Source: Leisingera sp. SS27
Lineage (GTDB): Bacteria; Pseudomonadota; Alphaproteobacteria; Rhodobacterales; Rhodobacteraceae
NCBI RefSeq assembly: GCF_028368855.1
Contig: NZ_JAQNCY010000003.1
Location: 248,001-312,000 of the forward strand
Direction: 5' to 3'
Length of the DNA stretch: 64,000 nucleotides
Shown: positions 42,442 to 51,733 of the stretch, one piece after another
Position numbering within the stretch: the first letter of the stretch is position 1
How the letters are laid out: each line of letters opens with the position of its first letter
The notes under the pieces: model-generated
Databases searched by the model: none
The model's input: the letters and a program-made list of their open reading frames with translations, nothing else
What the model was told of the DNA's origin: nothing
Made by a program: the position numbers and the translations under genes

Positions 42442-44151
42442 TCAGGCCTTGATCAGCCCCATGCTTTCGAGCTTGAGCAGCACCTGGTGGGCGCAGTTGT
42501 CGACATCGACGTTTTCGGTCTCAACCGACAGCTCCGGGTTCTGCGGCACGTCGTAGGGGTCGGAGATGCCGGTGAACTCCTTGATCTTGCCTTCGCGGGC
42601 CAGTTTGTAGAGGCCCTTGCGGTCGCGGCGCTCGCATTCCTCGATCGAGGTGGCGACGTGCACTTCGACAAAGGCGCCGAACTGTTCCACGTCCTCGCGC
42701 ACGGCGCGGCGGGTGGTGGCGTAGGGCGCGATCGGGGCGCAGATGGCGATGCCGCCGTTCTTGGTGATCTCGGACGCGACATAGCCGATGCGGCGGATGT
42801 TGAGGTCGCGGTGCTCCTTCGAGAAGCCCAGCTCGGAGCTGAGGTTCTTCCGCACGATGTCGCCATCGAGCAGGGTCACCGGGCGGCCGCCCATTTCCAT
42901 AAGCTTGACCATCAGCGCGTTGGCGATGGTGGATTTGCCGGAGCCGGAGAAGCCGGTGAAGAACACGGTGAAGCCCTGCTTGGAGCGCGGCGGCTTGGTC
43001 TTGCGCAGCTCGGAAACCACCTCGGGGAAGGAGAACCACTCAGGGATTTCCAGGCCCTCGGCCAGGCGGCGGCGCAGTTCGGTGCCGGAAATGTTCAGGA
43101 TAGTGACGTTGTCGCGGTCTTCGATCTCGTCGTTCGGCTCGTACTGGGCGCGCTCCTGCACATAGACCATGTGTTTGAAGTCGACCATTTCGATGCCCAT
43201 TTCGCCCTGGAACTCGCGGAACAGGTCCTGCGCGTCATAGGGGCCATAGAAATCCTCGCCGGCAGAGTTCTTGCCGGGGCCTGCGTGGTCGCGGCCGACG
43301 ATGAAATGGGTGCAGCCGTGGTTCTTGCGGATCAGGCCGTGCCAGACCGCCTCGCGCGGGCCGGCCATGCGCATCGCCAGGTTCAGCAGGCTCATGGAGG
43401 TGGTGGCGGCCGGGTATTTGTCCAGCACCGCCTCGTAGCAGCGCACGCGGGTGAAGTGGTCGACGTCGCCCGGCTTGGTCATGCCGACCACCGGATGAAT
43501 CAGCAGGTTGGCCTGGGCTTCACGGGCGGCGCGGAAGGTCAGTTCCTGGTGGGCGCGGTGCAGCGGGTTGCGGGTCTGGAAGGCGACAACCTTGGTCCAG
43601 CCCAGCTTGCGGAAGTAGGCGCGCAGCTCGTTCGGGGTGTCGCGGCGGGCGCGGAAGTCATAGTGCACGGGCTGCTGGATGCCGGTGACCGGGCCGCCGA
43701 GATAGACCTTGCCGGCCTGGTTGTGCAGGTAGTTCACCGCCGGGTGGGCGTCATCGTCGGAGCCAAAGACCTTCTCGGCCTCCTTGGCCTTGTTCGGCAC
43801 CCAGTTGTCGGTGACGGTCATGGTGGCGAGGATCACGCCTTCTTGGTCGCGAAGCGCGATGTCCTGGCCCGCTTCCAGCTTGGCCGCGAAGTCCTCGGAC
43901 ACATCGAGGGTGATCGGCATCGGCCACAGGGAACCGTCGGTCAGGCGCATGGTGTCGACGACGCTGTTGTAGTCGGCCTCGGACAGGAAGCCCTTGAGCG
44001 GGTTGAAGCCGCCGTTCATCAGTAGTTCCAGGTCGCAGATCTGGCGCGGGGTCAGGTCCCAGCTGACCAGGTCAGCCGCTTCGACTTTCAGTTTCTGGGC
44101 GCTTTCGTAGGAGACATAAAGCTCAGGGATGGGAGCCAGATTGCTTTGCAT
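42442..44151 (-). CDS. sat/cysC: Bifunctional sulfate adenylyltransferase / adenylylsulfate kinase
   Basis: From the conserved start MQSNLAPIPELYVSYESAQ the product is 569 residues. It converts sulfate and ATP to APS, then to PAPS. The first 390 residues are ATP sulfurylase: AFQTRNPLHRAHQEL with the HxxH site near residue 197, and IVGRDHAGPG. The last 180 residues are APS kinase: FFTGFSGSGKSTIANAL Walker A, LDGDIVRKNL, then AICAPIAPYATTRR. Both sites look intact. The reading frame stays open upstream to 44517 through a MarR-like domain, so a longer 691-residue fusion is possible. A weak CAGGACC lies before the 44151 ATG. PAPS may serve cysteine synthesis or sulfated polymers. Confidence 0.93.
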   Translation of the reverse strand: MQSNLAPIPELYVSYESAQKLKVEAADLVSWDLTPRQICDLELLMNGGFNPLKGFLSEADYNSVVDTMRLTDGSLWPMPITLDVSEDFAAKLEAGQDIALRDQEGVILATMTVTDNWVPNKAKEAEKVFGSDDDAHPAVNYLHNQAGKVYLGGPVTGIQQPVHYDFRARRDTPNELRAYFRKLGWTKVVAFQTRNPLHRAHQELTFRAAREAQANLLIHPVVGMTKPGDVDHFTRVRCYEAVLDKYPAATTSMSLLNLAMRMAGPREAVWHGLIRKNHGCTHFIVGRDHAGPGKNSAGEDFYGPYDAQDLFREFQGEMGIEMVDFKHMVYVQERAQYEPNDEIEDRDNVTILNISGTELRRRLAEGLEIPEWFSFPEVVSELRKTKPPRSKQGFTVFFTGFSGSGKSTIANALMVKLMEMGGRPVTLLDGDIVRKNLSSELGFSKEHRDLNIRRIGYVASEITKNGGIAICAPIAPYATTRRAVREDVEQFGAFVEVHVATSIEECERRDRKGLYKLAREGKIKEFTGISDPYDVPQNPELSVETENVDVDNCAHQVLLKLESMGLIKA

Positions 44152-44517
44152 CGGGTTGGTCCTGTGTTTGAGAGGGGGGAGGCCGCTAGCGGAGCCGGTG
44201 AGTTCCGCGTGCAGCGCATTGTATTCTGCGAGCTTGCGGGCAAGGAATTGATCGGTGAGCCGCACTTTTTCCGCCGCACCCCGGGTGGTCAGCGAATAGG
44301 CAAACCGCTGCCGCTTGTCCGGGCCGGGGCGGGCGCTGATGGTGATCAGGCCGCTATCGGCCGCAGCGCGCAGCAGGGTGTTGAGCCGTCCCAGCGAAAT
44401 CCCCACCGCGGCGGCGGTCGCGCGCTGCGAGGCATCCGGCGCCGTATCGAGCTGGCGCAGGAGGCGGAACAGCAGGTCTTCGCTTTCCGGAGTGGATATG
44501 GATGCGGGATCGGTCAC
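44152..44517 (-). CDS. MarR-like winged-helix domain in frame with the ATP sulfurylase gene
   Basis: Directly upstream of sat/cysC and in the same frame without a stop is a 122-codon segment, GTG at 44517 to 44152. Its predicted winged helix-turn-helix is LLFRLLRQLDTAPDASQRATAAAVGISLGRLNTLLRAAADSGLI, followed by a wing and ARKLAEYNALHAEL. It matches, from memory, the EPS-associated MarR group (about 100 residues). If translated it must continue into ATP sulfurylase, making an N-terminal regulatory fusion. Start options are GTG 44517 or TTG 44538, neither with a clear ribosome site; leaderless initiation is possible. A palindrome lies 36 bases upstream of the GTG. Confidence 0.6.
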
Positions 44518-44552
44518 GGGCTGCAGCAGTACGGTCAACGGGTTAAAAGTGT

Positions 44553-44566
44553 GTTCACGCGTGAAC
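44553..44566. promoter_or_regulatory. Palindrome upstream of the MarR/ATP sulfurylase gene
   Basis: GTTCACGCGTGAAC is a perfect 14-bp palindrome in the promoter region of the winged-helix segment. MarR-type dimers bind such sites, so autoregulation is plausible. Confidence 0.55.
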
Positions 44567-44752
44567 GGATTGCATGATCCGGCCTGGATGCAAAGGGGAA
44601 ACTGGGTCCAGGCGGCGAATTTCCGCTGCGTTGCAGGGGGGCAACGGGAGCGGGCGGGCGGGGGATTGTTCTTTCCCGGCGTGGCGGGCTGGATGGCTGG
44701 TGCGGCCGGGGGCTGCCGGGCAAACATGCGTTTTGCGCTTTGGCTGCCGGGC

Positions 44753-46432
44753 CTAACGCTGTTCTCCGGCCAGGGTGCGGGGAAGGGCGGCCGCATGGGG
44801 CACGGGCAGGGCGTCCAGCGGCAGCGAAACGCCGCGCAGCTGGAAGGTTTCGAGCGCCAGATGGGCCGAATCATAGCCTGCAGCCTCCAGCACCTGGGCG
44901 GAAATCAGCAGCTCCACGCCCAGCTCCTTTGTCTTGGCCTCCAGCCGGCTGGCGGTGTTGACGCTGCCGCCGATAATGGTGCGCGGTGCGTGGGCGGCGC
45001 TGCCGATCTCGCCCAGTACCAGATCGCCCAGGTGAATGCCGATGCCGATCCGGACCTCCGGTTCGCCGTCAGCGGCCAGTTGCGCGTTGAAGTCCTGCAG
45101 CGCGGTACCGATGGCGGCGGCGGCCTCCAGCGCGGCGGCTGCGGAGCGGGCAGGGGTTGCGGCCTCAAACAGCGCCAGCAGCCCGTCGCCGAGGTATTTG
45201 TCCACCGTGCCGCCCGCATTTGTGATGGCGGGCACGATGGCATCAAAGAAGCGGTTCAGCAGGAAGACCACGTCATAGGGCAGCTGGCCTGCGGTGCGGG
45301 CGGTAAAGCCGCGCATGTCGAGGAACAACACCGCCAGCTGCTGCTCGCTGCCCTGGCTGGCATGGGCGCGGCCGCGGCGTCCGTCGGGGCGGAACAGGCG
45401 GGTGACAGAGAGCGGCGCCTGCGGGCGGATCTGGCAGGCCAGCCGCATATTGGCGGGCGCCTTGACGCGTTCCAGGCTGCGGGCCTCGGGCGGTTCGGGG
45501 GGCGGCAGGTGCTCGCCGCCCTCATCCAGCACCACGCGGCAGGTGGTGCATCGCCCCTTGCCGCCGCAAAGCGAGGTGTGCTGGACGCCGCCCGCGCGCG
45601 ACATCTCCAGGAGGGTCATGCCGCGCTCTGCCCGGATTTCGGGTCCGAAGGCATAGCGGATGGTGACCGCCCGGCGGCGGCGGATGAGCTTGCGCAGAAG
45701 GTAGGCGGCGGCGGTGAGGCCCAGCAGCGCAAAGAAGATCATCAGCCACTGGCTTTCGGTTGCAAACATCTCAGCAAAGGCCTGCTGGCTGGGCCAGTTG
45801 AAATCCTCCATCAGCGCGGCGCGTTCGGTGCCTTCCACAAACAGGTCATAGATGCGGCGGCCCTCTGTCAGGAGGCCGGCAAAGGCAAAGGCGGGGATGA
45901 ACACGGCGATGCCGGCCATCCAGGGGATTATCGGCCGCCACCAGCGGGTAAGCCGCAGCCAGTAATGCAACCCCATGCAGCCGTGGATCCAGACTGCCAG
46001 CAGCAGGAGGCTTTGCTGCCAGATCTCGGGCGAGGCCCACATCAGGATGATCTGATAGGGCATCTCGTCATTGGTGCCGTAGACCTCGTGCGAGTAGCGG
46101 GTAAAGACGATGTGCGCGATCAGCTGCAGCGGGATCAGAAGGCCAAGCAATGTCTGCAGCGCCTCGCCCCAGCGCATCCGCAGGCTGCGGCGGCGGGCCA
46201 GATTCCACAGTGCCAGCCCTGCGTGCAGGATCAGCGACGCATAGAGGATCAGGCTGCCCAGCAGGCTTCGGGTGATCACCTGGCGGGCGTCCTGGAATTC
46301 ATCCATCCATTCGGATGAGATCAGGCCGAGGCCGATGTTTAGAAAGTGGAAGAAGGCATAGGTCAGCAGCACCAGCCCGGTGATGATCCGGGTGCGTGTG
46401 ATCCAGTTGCCTTGCCAGAGTGCGCTTGCCAC
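44753..46432 (-). CDS. Membrane adenylate cyclase with 2Fe-2S ferredoxin domain
   Basis: A 559-residue protein with three parts. Residues about 12-250 contain six or seven membrane segments with histidines 29, 70, 107, 115, 150 and 156 suited to heme binding, recalling succinate dehydrogenase-type anchors. Residues about 257-345 form a plant-type ferredoxin: C289, C295, C298 and C333 in C-X5-C-X2-C...C. Residues about 363-559 form a class III cyclase: LFLDMRGFT (D372) and DKYLGDGLLALFE (D416), with GGSVNTASRLEA later. It is likely a redox-sensing cAMP-making enzyme. Membrane diheme cyclases such as CyaC of Sinorhizobium are similar. It is divergent from the caspase-like gene. Confidence 0.88.
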   Translation of the reverse strand: MASALWQGNWITRTRIITGLVLLTYAFFHFLNIGLGLISSEWMDEFQDARQVITRSLLGSLILYASLILHAGLALWNLARRRSLRMRWGEALQTLLGLLIPLQLIAHIVFTRYSHEVYGTNDEMPYQIILMWASPEIWQQSLLLLAVWIHGCMGLHYWLRLTRWWRPIIPWMAGIAVFIPAFAFAGLLTEGRRIYDLFVEGTERAALMEDFNWPSQQAFAEMFATESQWLMIFFALLGLTAAAYLLRKLIRRRRAVTIRYAFGPEIRAERGMTLLEMSRAGGVQHTSLCGGKGRCTTCRVVLDEGGEHLPPPEPPEARSLERVKAPANMRLACQIRPQAPLSVTRLFRPDGRRGRAHASQGSEQQLAVLFLDMRGFTARTAGQLPYDVVFLLNRFFDAIVPAITNAGGTVDKYLGDGLLALFEAATPARSAAAALEAAAAIGTALQDFNAQLAADGEPEVRIGIGIHLGDLVLGEIGSAAHAPRTIIGGSVNTASRLEAKTKELGVELLISAQVLEAAGYDSAHLALETFQLRGVSLPLDALPVPHAAALPRTLAGEQR

Positions 46433-46565
46433 GGTCTGCCCTTCCGCTTGCCTGTTCTGCTGCCAAACTGGCCGCGGCGGGCGGGGCGGTCAAGCCAGCG
46501 GCTGGGTTGATTGCGCCCTTGGGCCTGTGCCACGGTGGCCGGGCATTGGTTTAACGGGGATTGAT

Positions 46566-47852
46566 ATGGTGTTGAATTATCTGAAGGCTGCGCTGCTGGC
46601 TGTGCTGGCGCTGCTTTGGTCTGCGCCTCTGGCAGAGGCCGGGCGGCGGATCGCGCTGGTGCTGGGCAATTCGGATTATGAGAACGCCTCCTTTCTGCCC
46701 AACGCGGAGCGGGACGCACGTGATATCGCAGCGGCTCTACGCAGCATCGGGTTCGAGGTGCACGACGGCTACAACCTGGGCCGCCGGGACACTCTGCGCC
46801 TGGCCCAGCAGGTCACAGGCCAGCTGCAGCAGGACGACACCGCGCTGTTCTATTACTCCGGCCACGGGGTGCAGCTGGGGGCAGAGAATTTCGTGCTGCC
46901 GGTTGATGTTGCGGGGTCGGATGAGCAGGAGCTGAAGTCCGCCTCGGTAAGCCTGCAGGCGATCCTGCGCGGGATGGAGCTGCGCGCCGGGCGTAACATC
47001 ATCGTGCTGGATGCCTGCCGCAACAATCCCTTCCAGTCGCGGATGGCGGCGCGCAGCCTGGGCGGTGCGGCGCGGGGGCTGGCGCGGGTGGATGCGGGCG
47101 TCGGCTCCTACATCGCGTTTTCCACCCAGCCGGGCAACGTGGCGCTGGACGGCAGCGGCCGCAACAGCCCCTTCACGGCGGCGCTGCTGCGGCATCTGCC
47201 GCGCAACGAGGACCTGCACGCGATGATGCGGCGGGTGCGGGCCGACGTGGTGGCGGAAACCGGCGGCAGCCAGGTGCCGTGGGAGAACTCCTCGCTGATT
47301 GATGAGGTCTTTTTGGCGGCGCGCGGGCAGGCCGCGCCTGACCCGGCTGGCGCTGCTGGTGCCGCCGTTCAGGCGGTGCCGTCCGGGCAGATCCAGCCGC
47401 GGGCGCAGCAGTTCGGCTACCGCGTCGCAGGGCTGGACCCGAACGGTGACGGGTTCCTGGCCCTGCGGGACGGCACCACCTCCGGTGCGCGGCGGCTGGC
47501 CAAGATGGTGGAAGGCACGCGGCTGGCGGTGCTGGCACAGCGCGGGCGCTGGCTGCAGGTGCGGACGGAGACCGGGCTGGAGGGCTGGGCGCATTCGAAC
47601 TGGATCCGCAAGGATGCAGCCGCTGGCGCCGCTGCGCCTGTTGCGCAGAACCAGTGCGACGCCCTGTGGTTTCAGCGCAATTCGATCTTTGCCCGCCGCG
47701 GCTATTGTTTTCAAAGCGCACGCGGGCAGGCGGCGTTTTCCAATGCGGGCTGCATTCCCGGCATGCGCGCAGGCGAAGTGCCGCTGAGCGCGGCGGAGCG
47801 CGATGAGGTCAGCCGGCTGAAGGCGCAGGAACAGCTGCTGGGGTGCCGTTAG
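46566..47852 (+). CDS. Secreted caspase-fold (peptidase C14) protein with SH3 and YARHG domains
   Basis: A 428-residue protein. After a signal peptide (ALLAVLALLWSAPLAEAG) comes a caspase/metacaspase p20 domain: RIALVLGNSDYENASFLPNAERDARDIAAAL, the catalytic histidine in FYYSGHGVQLG near residue 100, and cysteine in VLDACRNNPF near residue 150. Residues about 290-360 resemble a bacterial SH3 domain (RLAVLAQRGRWLQVRTETGLEGWAHSNWI). The end is YARHG-like (CDALWFQRNSIFARRGYCFQSARGQAAF). ATG 46566 follows GGGGATT. The target is unknown. It shares a 133-base divergent promoter with the redox cyclase. Confidence 0.9.
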   Translation: MVLNYLKAALLAVLALLWSAPLAEAGRRIALVLGNSDYENASFLPNAERDARDIAAALRSIGFEVHDGYNLGRRDTLRLAQQVTGQLQQDDTALFYYSGHGVQLGAENFVLPVDVAGSDEQELKSASVSLQAILRGMELRAGRNIIVLDACRNNPFQSRMAARSLGGAARGLARVDAGVGSYIAFSTQPGNVALDGSGRNSPFTAALLRHLPRNEDLHAMMRRVRADVVAETGGSQVPWENSSLIDEVFLAARGQAAPDPAGAAGAAVQAVPSGQIQPRAQQFGYRVAGLDPNGDGFLALRDGTTSGARRLAKMVEGTRLAVLAQRGRWLQVRTETGLEGWAHSNWIRKDAAAGAAAPVAQNQCDALWFQRNSIFARRGYCFQSARGQAAFSNAGCIPGMRAGEVPLSAAERDEVSRLKAQEQLLGCR

Positions 47853-47892
47853 GCTCCCGGGTGTGGAGCTGTTGCCCGCCGCAGAAGCGGGG

Positions 47893-48225
47893 TCAGCCCT
47901 CCAGCCCCCAGCCGTCCGGCGCAAAACCGTGCGGAAGGGCGGTGCGGGTGGCCAGTTCCTCGCCGATCCAGATGCCGGTGGCAGAGATGATCTGGTCCGG
48001 CAGGGTGGCGGCCAAATAGGATGCATCTTCGCCTTCGGCCTCAACGAACTCGCAGGCAAAGCCTTCGCGGCTCAGCTCTTCGGCCAGCGGGCGCCAGTCG
48101 GCGCCGTCGCGGGCGGGGACGAAGAAATAATCCACGTCCGCCACCTCAGGCAGGCCGTGTTCGGCCTGCAGATCGTTGAATGCCGCAACGGTTCCGGCCC
48201 GTTGCGCGGCGAAATCATGCGGCAT
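47893..48225 (-). CDS. RraB-family protein (ribonuclease E inhibitor-like)
   Basis: A 110-residue acidic protein matching the RraB/DUF695-like fold. VDYFFVPARDGADWRPLAEELSREGFACEFVEAEGEDASYLAAT is the recognisable core. RraB in enterobacteria binds and modulates RNase E; whether that role holds here is not shown. It starts five bases after the trxB stop and is probably co-transcribed with it. Confidence 0.7.
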   Translation of the reverse strand: MPHDFAAQRAGTVAAFNDLQAEHGLPEVADVDYFFVPARDGADWRPLAEELSREGFACEFVEAEGEDASYLAATLPDQIISATGIWIGEELATRTALPHGFAPDGWGLEG

Positions 48226-48230
48226 CCCTG

Positions 48231-49247
<1,017 letters not shown>

Positions 49248-49331
49248 TTAAACCCCCAAGGGGCTGCATGCGGCGGGATACAAATTTGCCGCGGATCCGC
49301 GCATTGCGTCTTGCGCCCTCGCGCTGCAAAG

Positions 49332-49362
49332 AATATTGCGCGTCGATGAAACAATATTGCGC
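49332..49362. promoter_or_regulatory. Direct repeats in the trxB/lrp promoter
   Basis: AATATTGCGC occurs at 49332-49341 and 49353-49362, a 21-base period equal to two helical turns. It sits about 50-80 bases before the Lrp-type start, as expected for autoregulatory Lrp/AsnC sites. Confidence 0.5.
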
Positions 49363-49412
49363 AGCCTGGCGGCGGTGCTATAAGAAACGCAAATCTCACA
49401 GGAGCTTCCGGT

Positions 49413-49913
49413 ATGGTCACAACCCGTCTTGATCCGATTGATCGCAAGATTTTGTCGGAGCTTCAGGCCGATGGGCGGATGACCAATGTGGAACTGGCCA
49501 AGCGGGTCGGCATTTCCGCGCCGCCGTGTCTGCGCCGGGTGCGGGCGCTGGAGGAGGCCGGGCTGATTCACGGCTACCACGCGGATGTGAATGCGCGCGA
49601 ACTGGGCTTTGAAGTGCAGGTCTTTGCGATGGTGGGGCTGGAGAGCCAGGCCGAGGCGGAGCTGAGCGCCTTTGAGGAGAAATGCCGCAGCTGGCCGCTG
49701 GTGCGCGAGTGCCACATGCTGAACGGCGAGGTGGATTTCATCCTGAAATGCGTGTCGCCCGACCTCAGCACCTTTCAAAGCTTCCTGACCGGCGATCTGC
49801 TGACCACCCCGAATGTGGCCAGTGTGAAGACATCGCTGGTGATCCGCGGCGCCAAGGATGAGCCGGGCGTGCCGTTTGAGGTGCTGGAAGAGCGTCTGGC
49901 ACGCGAAGCCTGA
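49413..49913 (+). CDS. Lrp/AsnC-family regulator
   Basis: A 166-residue regulator. LDPIDRKILSELQADGRMTNVELAKRVGISAPPCLRRVRALEEAGLI is the helix-turn-helix. FAMVGLESQAEAELSAFEEKCRSWPLVRECHMLNGEVDFILKCVSPDL is the RAM ligand-binding domain. It is the usual divergent partner of trxB in Rhodobacteraceae. GGAGC precedes the ATG. Confidence 0.96.
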   Translation: MVTTRLDPIDRKILSELQADGRMTNVELAKRVGISAPPCLRRVRALEEAGLIHGYHADVNARELGFEVQVFAMVGLESQAEAELSAFEEKCRSWPLVRECHMLNGEVDFILKCVSPDLSTFQSFLTGDLLTTPNVASVKTSLVIRGAKDEPGVPFEVLEERLAREA

Positions 49914-49963
49914 GCCTAGGGCGGTCCATTTTACTGCCTGCCGGGCATCCGGTGTGGCGCAGT

Positions 49964-49977
49964 TTGATCCAAGTCAT
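49964..49977. promoter_or_regulatory. Weak FNR/CRP-like site before the CBS gene
   Basis: TTGAT-CCAA-GTCAT lies about 96 bases before the CBS-domain start. It matches the FNR consensus TTGAT-N4-ATCAA well in the left half and at three of five bases in the right half. Confidence 0.3.
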
Positions 49978-50072
49978 TGACAGCACGGTGAAACCCCGCA
50001 TCCTGAAAAGGCGGGGCAGGCCAGTGCAATCGGTTTGGCCCGGCCTTTGTTCCGCCGACTGGAGGTGTAACG

Positions 50073-50507
50073 ATGGCTACTGTTCAGCAAATACTCGATG
50101 ACAAGAGCAAGACGCTCCATACACTCCCTCCCGAGGCGATGGTCGTCGACGCTCTGAAGGTGATGGCAAAGAATGACGTGGGGGCCGTGCTGGTGGTTTC
50201 GGGCCGGAAACTCGCCGGTATCTTCACTGAGCGGCACTATACCCGCAATGTCTTCCTGGCGGGAAAGACTTCTCCGGCTACGCCCCTGGCCGATGTGATG
50301 GCAACCGATTTCAGCAGCGTTGGCCCGGAGGTGAGTGCAGAAGCCTGCATGGCGCTGATGAGTGACAAGCATGTGCGCCATCTGCCGGTCCTGAAGGACG
50401 GGGAGCTTGCCGGGATTGTCTCTATAGGGGATCTGATGACAAGCATAATCAATGAGGAGCAGTTCAATGCGGGCCAGCTTGTGCGCTATGTCCGCGGCAT
50501 GAACTGA
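50073..50507 (+). CDS. CBS-domain protein
   Basis: A 144-residue protein of two CBS domains forming one Bateman module. VVDALKVMAKNDVGAVLVVSGRKLAGIFTERHYTRNV is the first and ACMALMSDKHVRHLPVLKDGELAGIVSIGDLM is the second. Such modules bind adenine nucleotides or S-adenosylmethionine and report energy status. GGAGGTG precedes the ATG. It appears monocistronic, with an FNR-like site upstream. Confidence 0.95.
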   Translation: MATVQQILDDKSKTLHTLPPEAMVVDALKVMAKNDVGAVLVVSGRKLAGIFTERHYTRNVFLAGKTSPATPLADVMATDFSSVGPEVSAEACMALMSDKHVRHLPVLKDGELAGIVSIGDLMTSIINEEQFNAGQLVRYVRGMN

Positions 50508-50545
50508 CCGGCGGCAGATGCCCGGGGCGGGCCGTCAGTTCCCGG

Positions 50546-51322
50546 TTACAGAATAGCAGGCCCCGGCTGGGTGAGACTGTCGGCTCTGGGATGCGCCAGC
50601 GGGCCGAAGCCATGGATGCTGTCGGCATGGGCAAACAGGTTCAAAAACAGCGTCTTGATGGCAAAGCTTGCCAGTTTCAGCGCGTCGGAGCCCGGGTGGT
50701 ATGTTTCAAAGGCCAGGCCGCCCACGGTGATCACTGCGTGGCGCGGAAGGCAGAGGTGGTAGAGATCCACAGGCGCCGGCGGCGCTGTTTCAAAGATGCT
50801 CATGCCATCTTGGAATTCGGACGCCAGGGTCAGCAGCTGTCCATCGCCTGCGCCCTGCATGTGCGGCGGCGTGCGCAGCAGGCGTGCCGCGGGGCCGGCC
50901 ACCAGGGGGGCTGCGGGTTTCTGCAGGCCCAGGCTGTCGGCCATGAAGCTGGTCAGGGTGCGGCTGCGGCTGCCGGAGCGGCCGGGCAGCACGCTGGTGC
51001 GGCCGATCCACACGAGCGGCTGGCTGCCGCCGCCCTGGGTTGCGATCTCGTCGCCGGGCAGCAGGTCCTCGACCGCAATCGGCCCTTGAGCCGTTTCCAC
51101 CAGTGAGCCGCGGGTGAACGCGCTGAAGGCGTCCTCGAACAGCGGCAGGGCCGGGGCGATATGGCGTGTTTCCGAAATGCCCCCGCCGGGCAGCAGGCAG
51201 CTGACCTCATAGCGGCGCAGTTGCGGCTTGCTGGAGCTGCGCAGCGCAGCGGGGTCCTGCAGGATTGCAGTGGCCTCGACGGCATTGGCTGCAGCTCTGT
51301 GCAGCGACTGGGGGATGGTCAT
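50546..51322 (-). CDS. Hint-domain protein with no N-terminal cysteine nucleophile
   Basis: A 258-residue protein of the Hint (hedgehog/intein) group common in Rhodobacteraceae. [40 protein letters not shown] begins the Hint fold at about residue 68. The expected cysteine before FTxG is alanine, so self-cleavage is unlikely. [22 protein letters not shown] resembles the end of the domain, with the histidine of the H-A-V/N motif. About 65 residues precede the fold and are not recognised. Function is unknown. Confidence 0.8.
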   Translation of the reverse strand: MTIPQSLHRAAANAVEATAILQDPAALRSSSKPQLRRYEVSCLLPGGGISETRHIAPALPLFEDAFSAFTRGSLVETAQGPIAVEDLLPGDEIATQGGGSQPLVWIGRTSVLPGRSGSRSRTLTSFMADSLGLQKPAAPLVAGPAARLLRTPPHMQGAGDGQLLTLASEFQDGMSIFETAPPAPVDLYHLCLPRHAVITVGGLAFETYHPGSDALKLASFAIKTLFLNLFAHADSIHGFGPLAHPRADSLTQPGPAIL

Positions 51323-51598
51323 GACAGCAGACCTCTCCTTTCAAACTGCCCGCTTGCATCGGCCCCCACCGGCAACGCAGACGTGCTTGAACGATATGAT
51401 ATGCCCAGCTTTCCCGGAATTAGTTCAAATTGTCAAAAAATCTGAAGCAAACTGGTTAATGCACTGGTCTATTCTATATGGGGGCGGCGCAGCGCTGGAA
51501 GGCGGCTTTTCCAGGCCGGTTGGATGCCCTTTTGGCGGCTGGCCGGGCTGGCGCAGATGCGCCAGGGGTGGCCGCCTCGGGGGCACCCGTCCCCGGCG
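51323..51598. other. Gene-free stretch upstream of the Hint gene
   Basis: About 275 bases with an AT-rich patch at 51419-51478 that could contain promoter elements for the Hint gene. No gene or RNA is recognisable. Confidence 0.4.
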
Positions 51599-51733
51599 TT
51601 AACCCAATTTCCGCGTTGAACCCTGATGGTGCGCCTGGCCGTGGTACCGGCGGGCGCTCCCCCTGAGCAGAGGTGCGGCTTCGCTCCTGGCGGAGCGGAT
51701 GATCGAGGCAATGAAGCGCTTGTTCATTTTCAT
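51599..51733 (-). CDS. Possible small basic protein, 44 residues
   Basis: A 44-codon frame starting MKMNKRFIASIIRSAR, followed by SEAAPLLRGSARR. GAAGGA lies about 13 bases before the ATG at 51733. Small basic proteins beginning with similar K/R-F-I-x-S motifs occur in Rhodobacteraceae, but the match is from impression only. There is no domain. The long 3' half looks non-conserved. Confidence 0.35.
   Translation of the reverse strand: MKMNKRFIASIIRSARSEAAPLLRGSARRYHGQAHHQGSTRKLG

Noticed and set aside
42418-44025. A 535-codon open frame on the + strand
   Set aside because: It is antisense to the ATP sulfurylase/APS kinase gene; apparent Gly/Ala/Val richness reflects the mirrored codon bias.
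44315-46318. A 667-codon open frame on the + strand
   Set aside because: It is antisense to the ferredoxin-cyclase gene and has no domain; GC-rich DNA keeps antisense frames open.
50546-51322. Intein or self-splicing element
   Set aside because: No host protein flanks the Hint domain and the nucleophile position is alanine.
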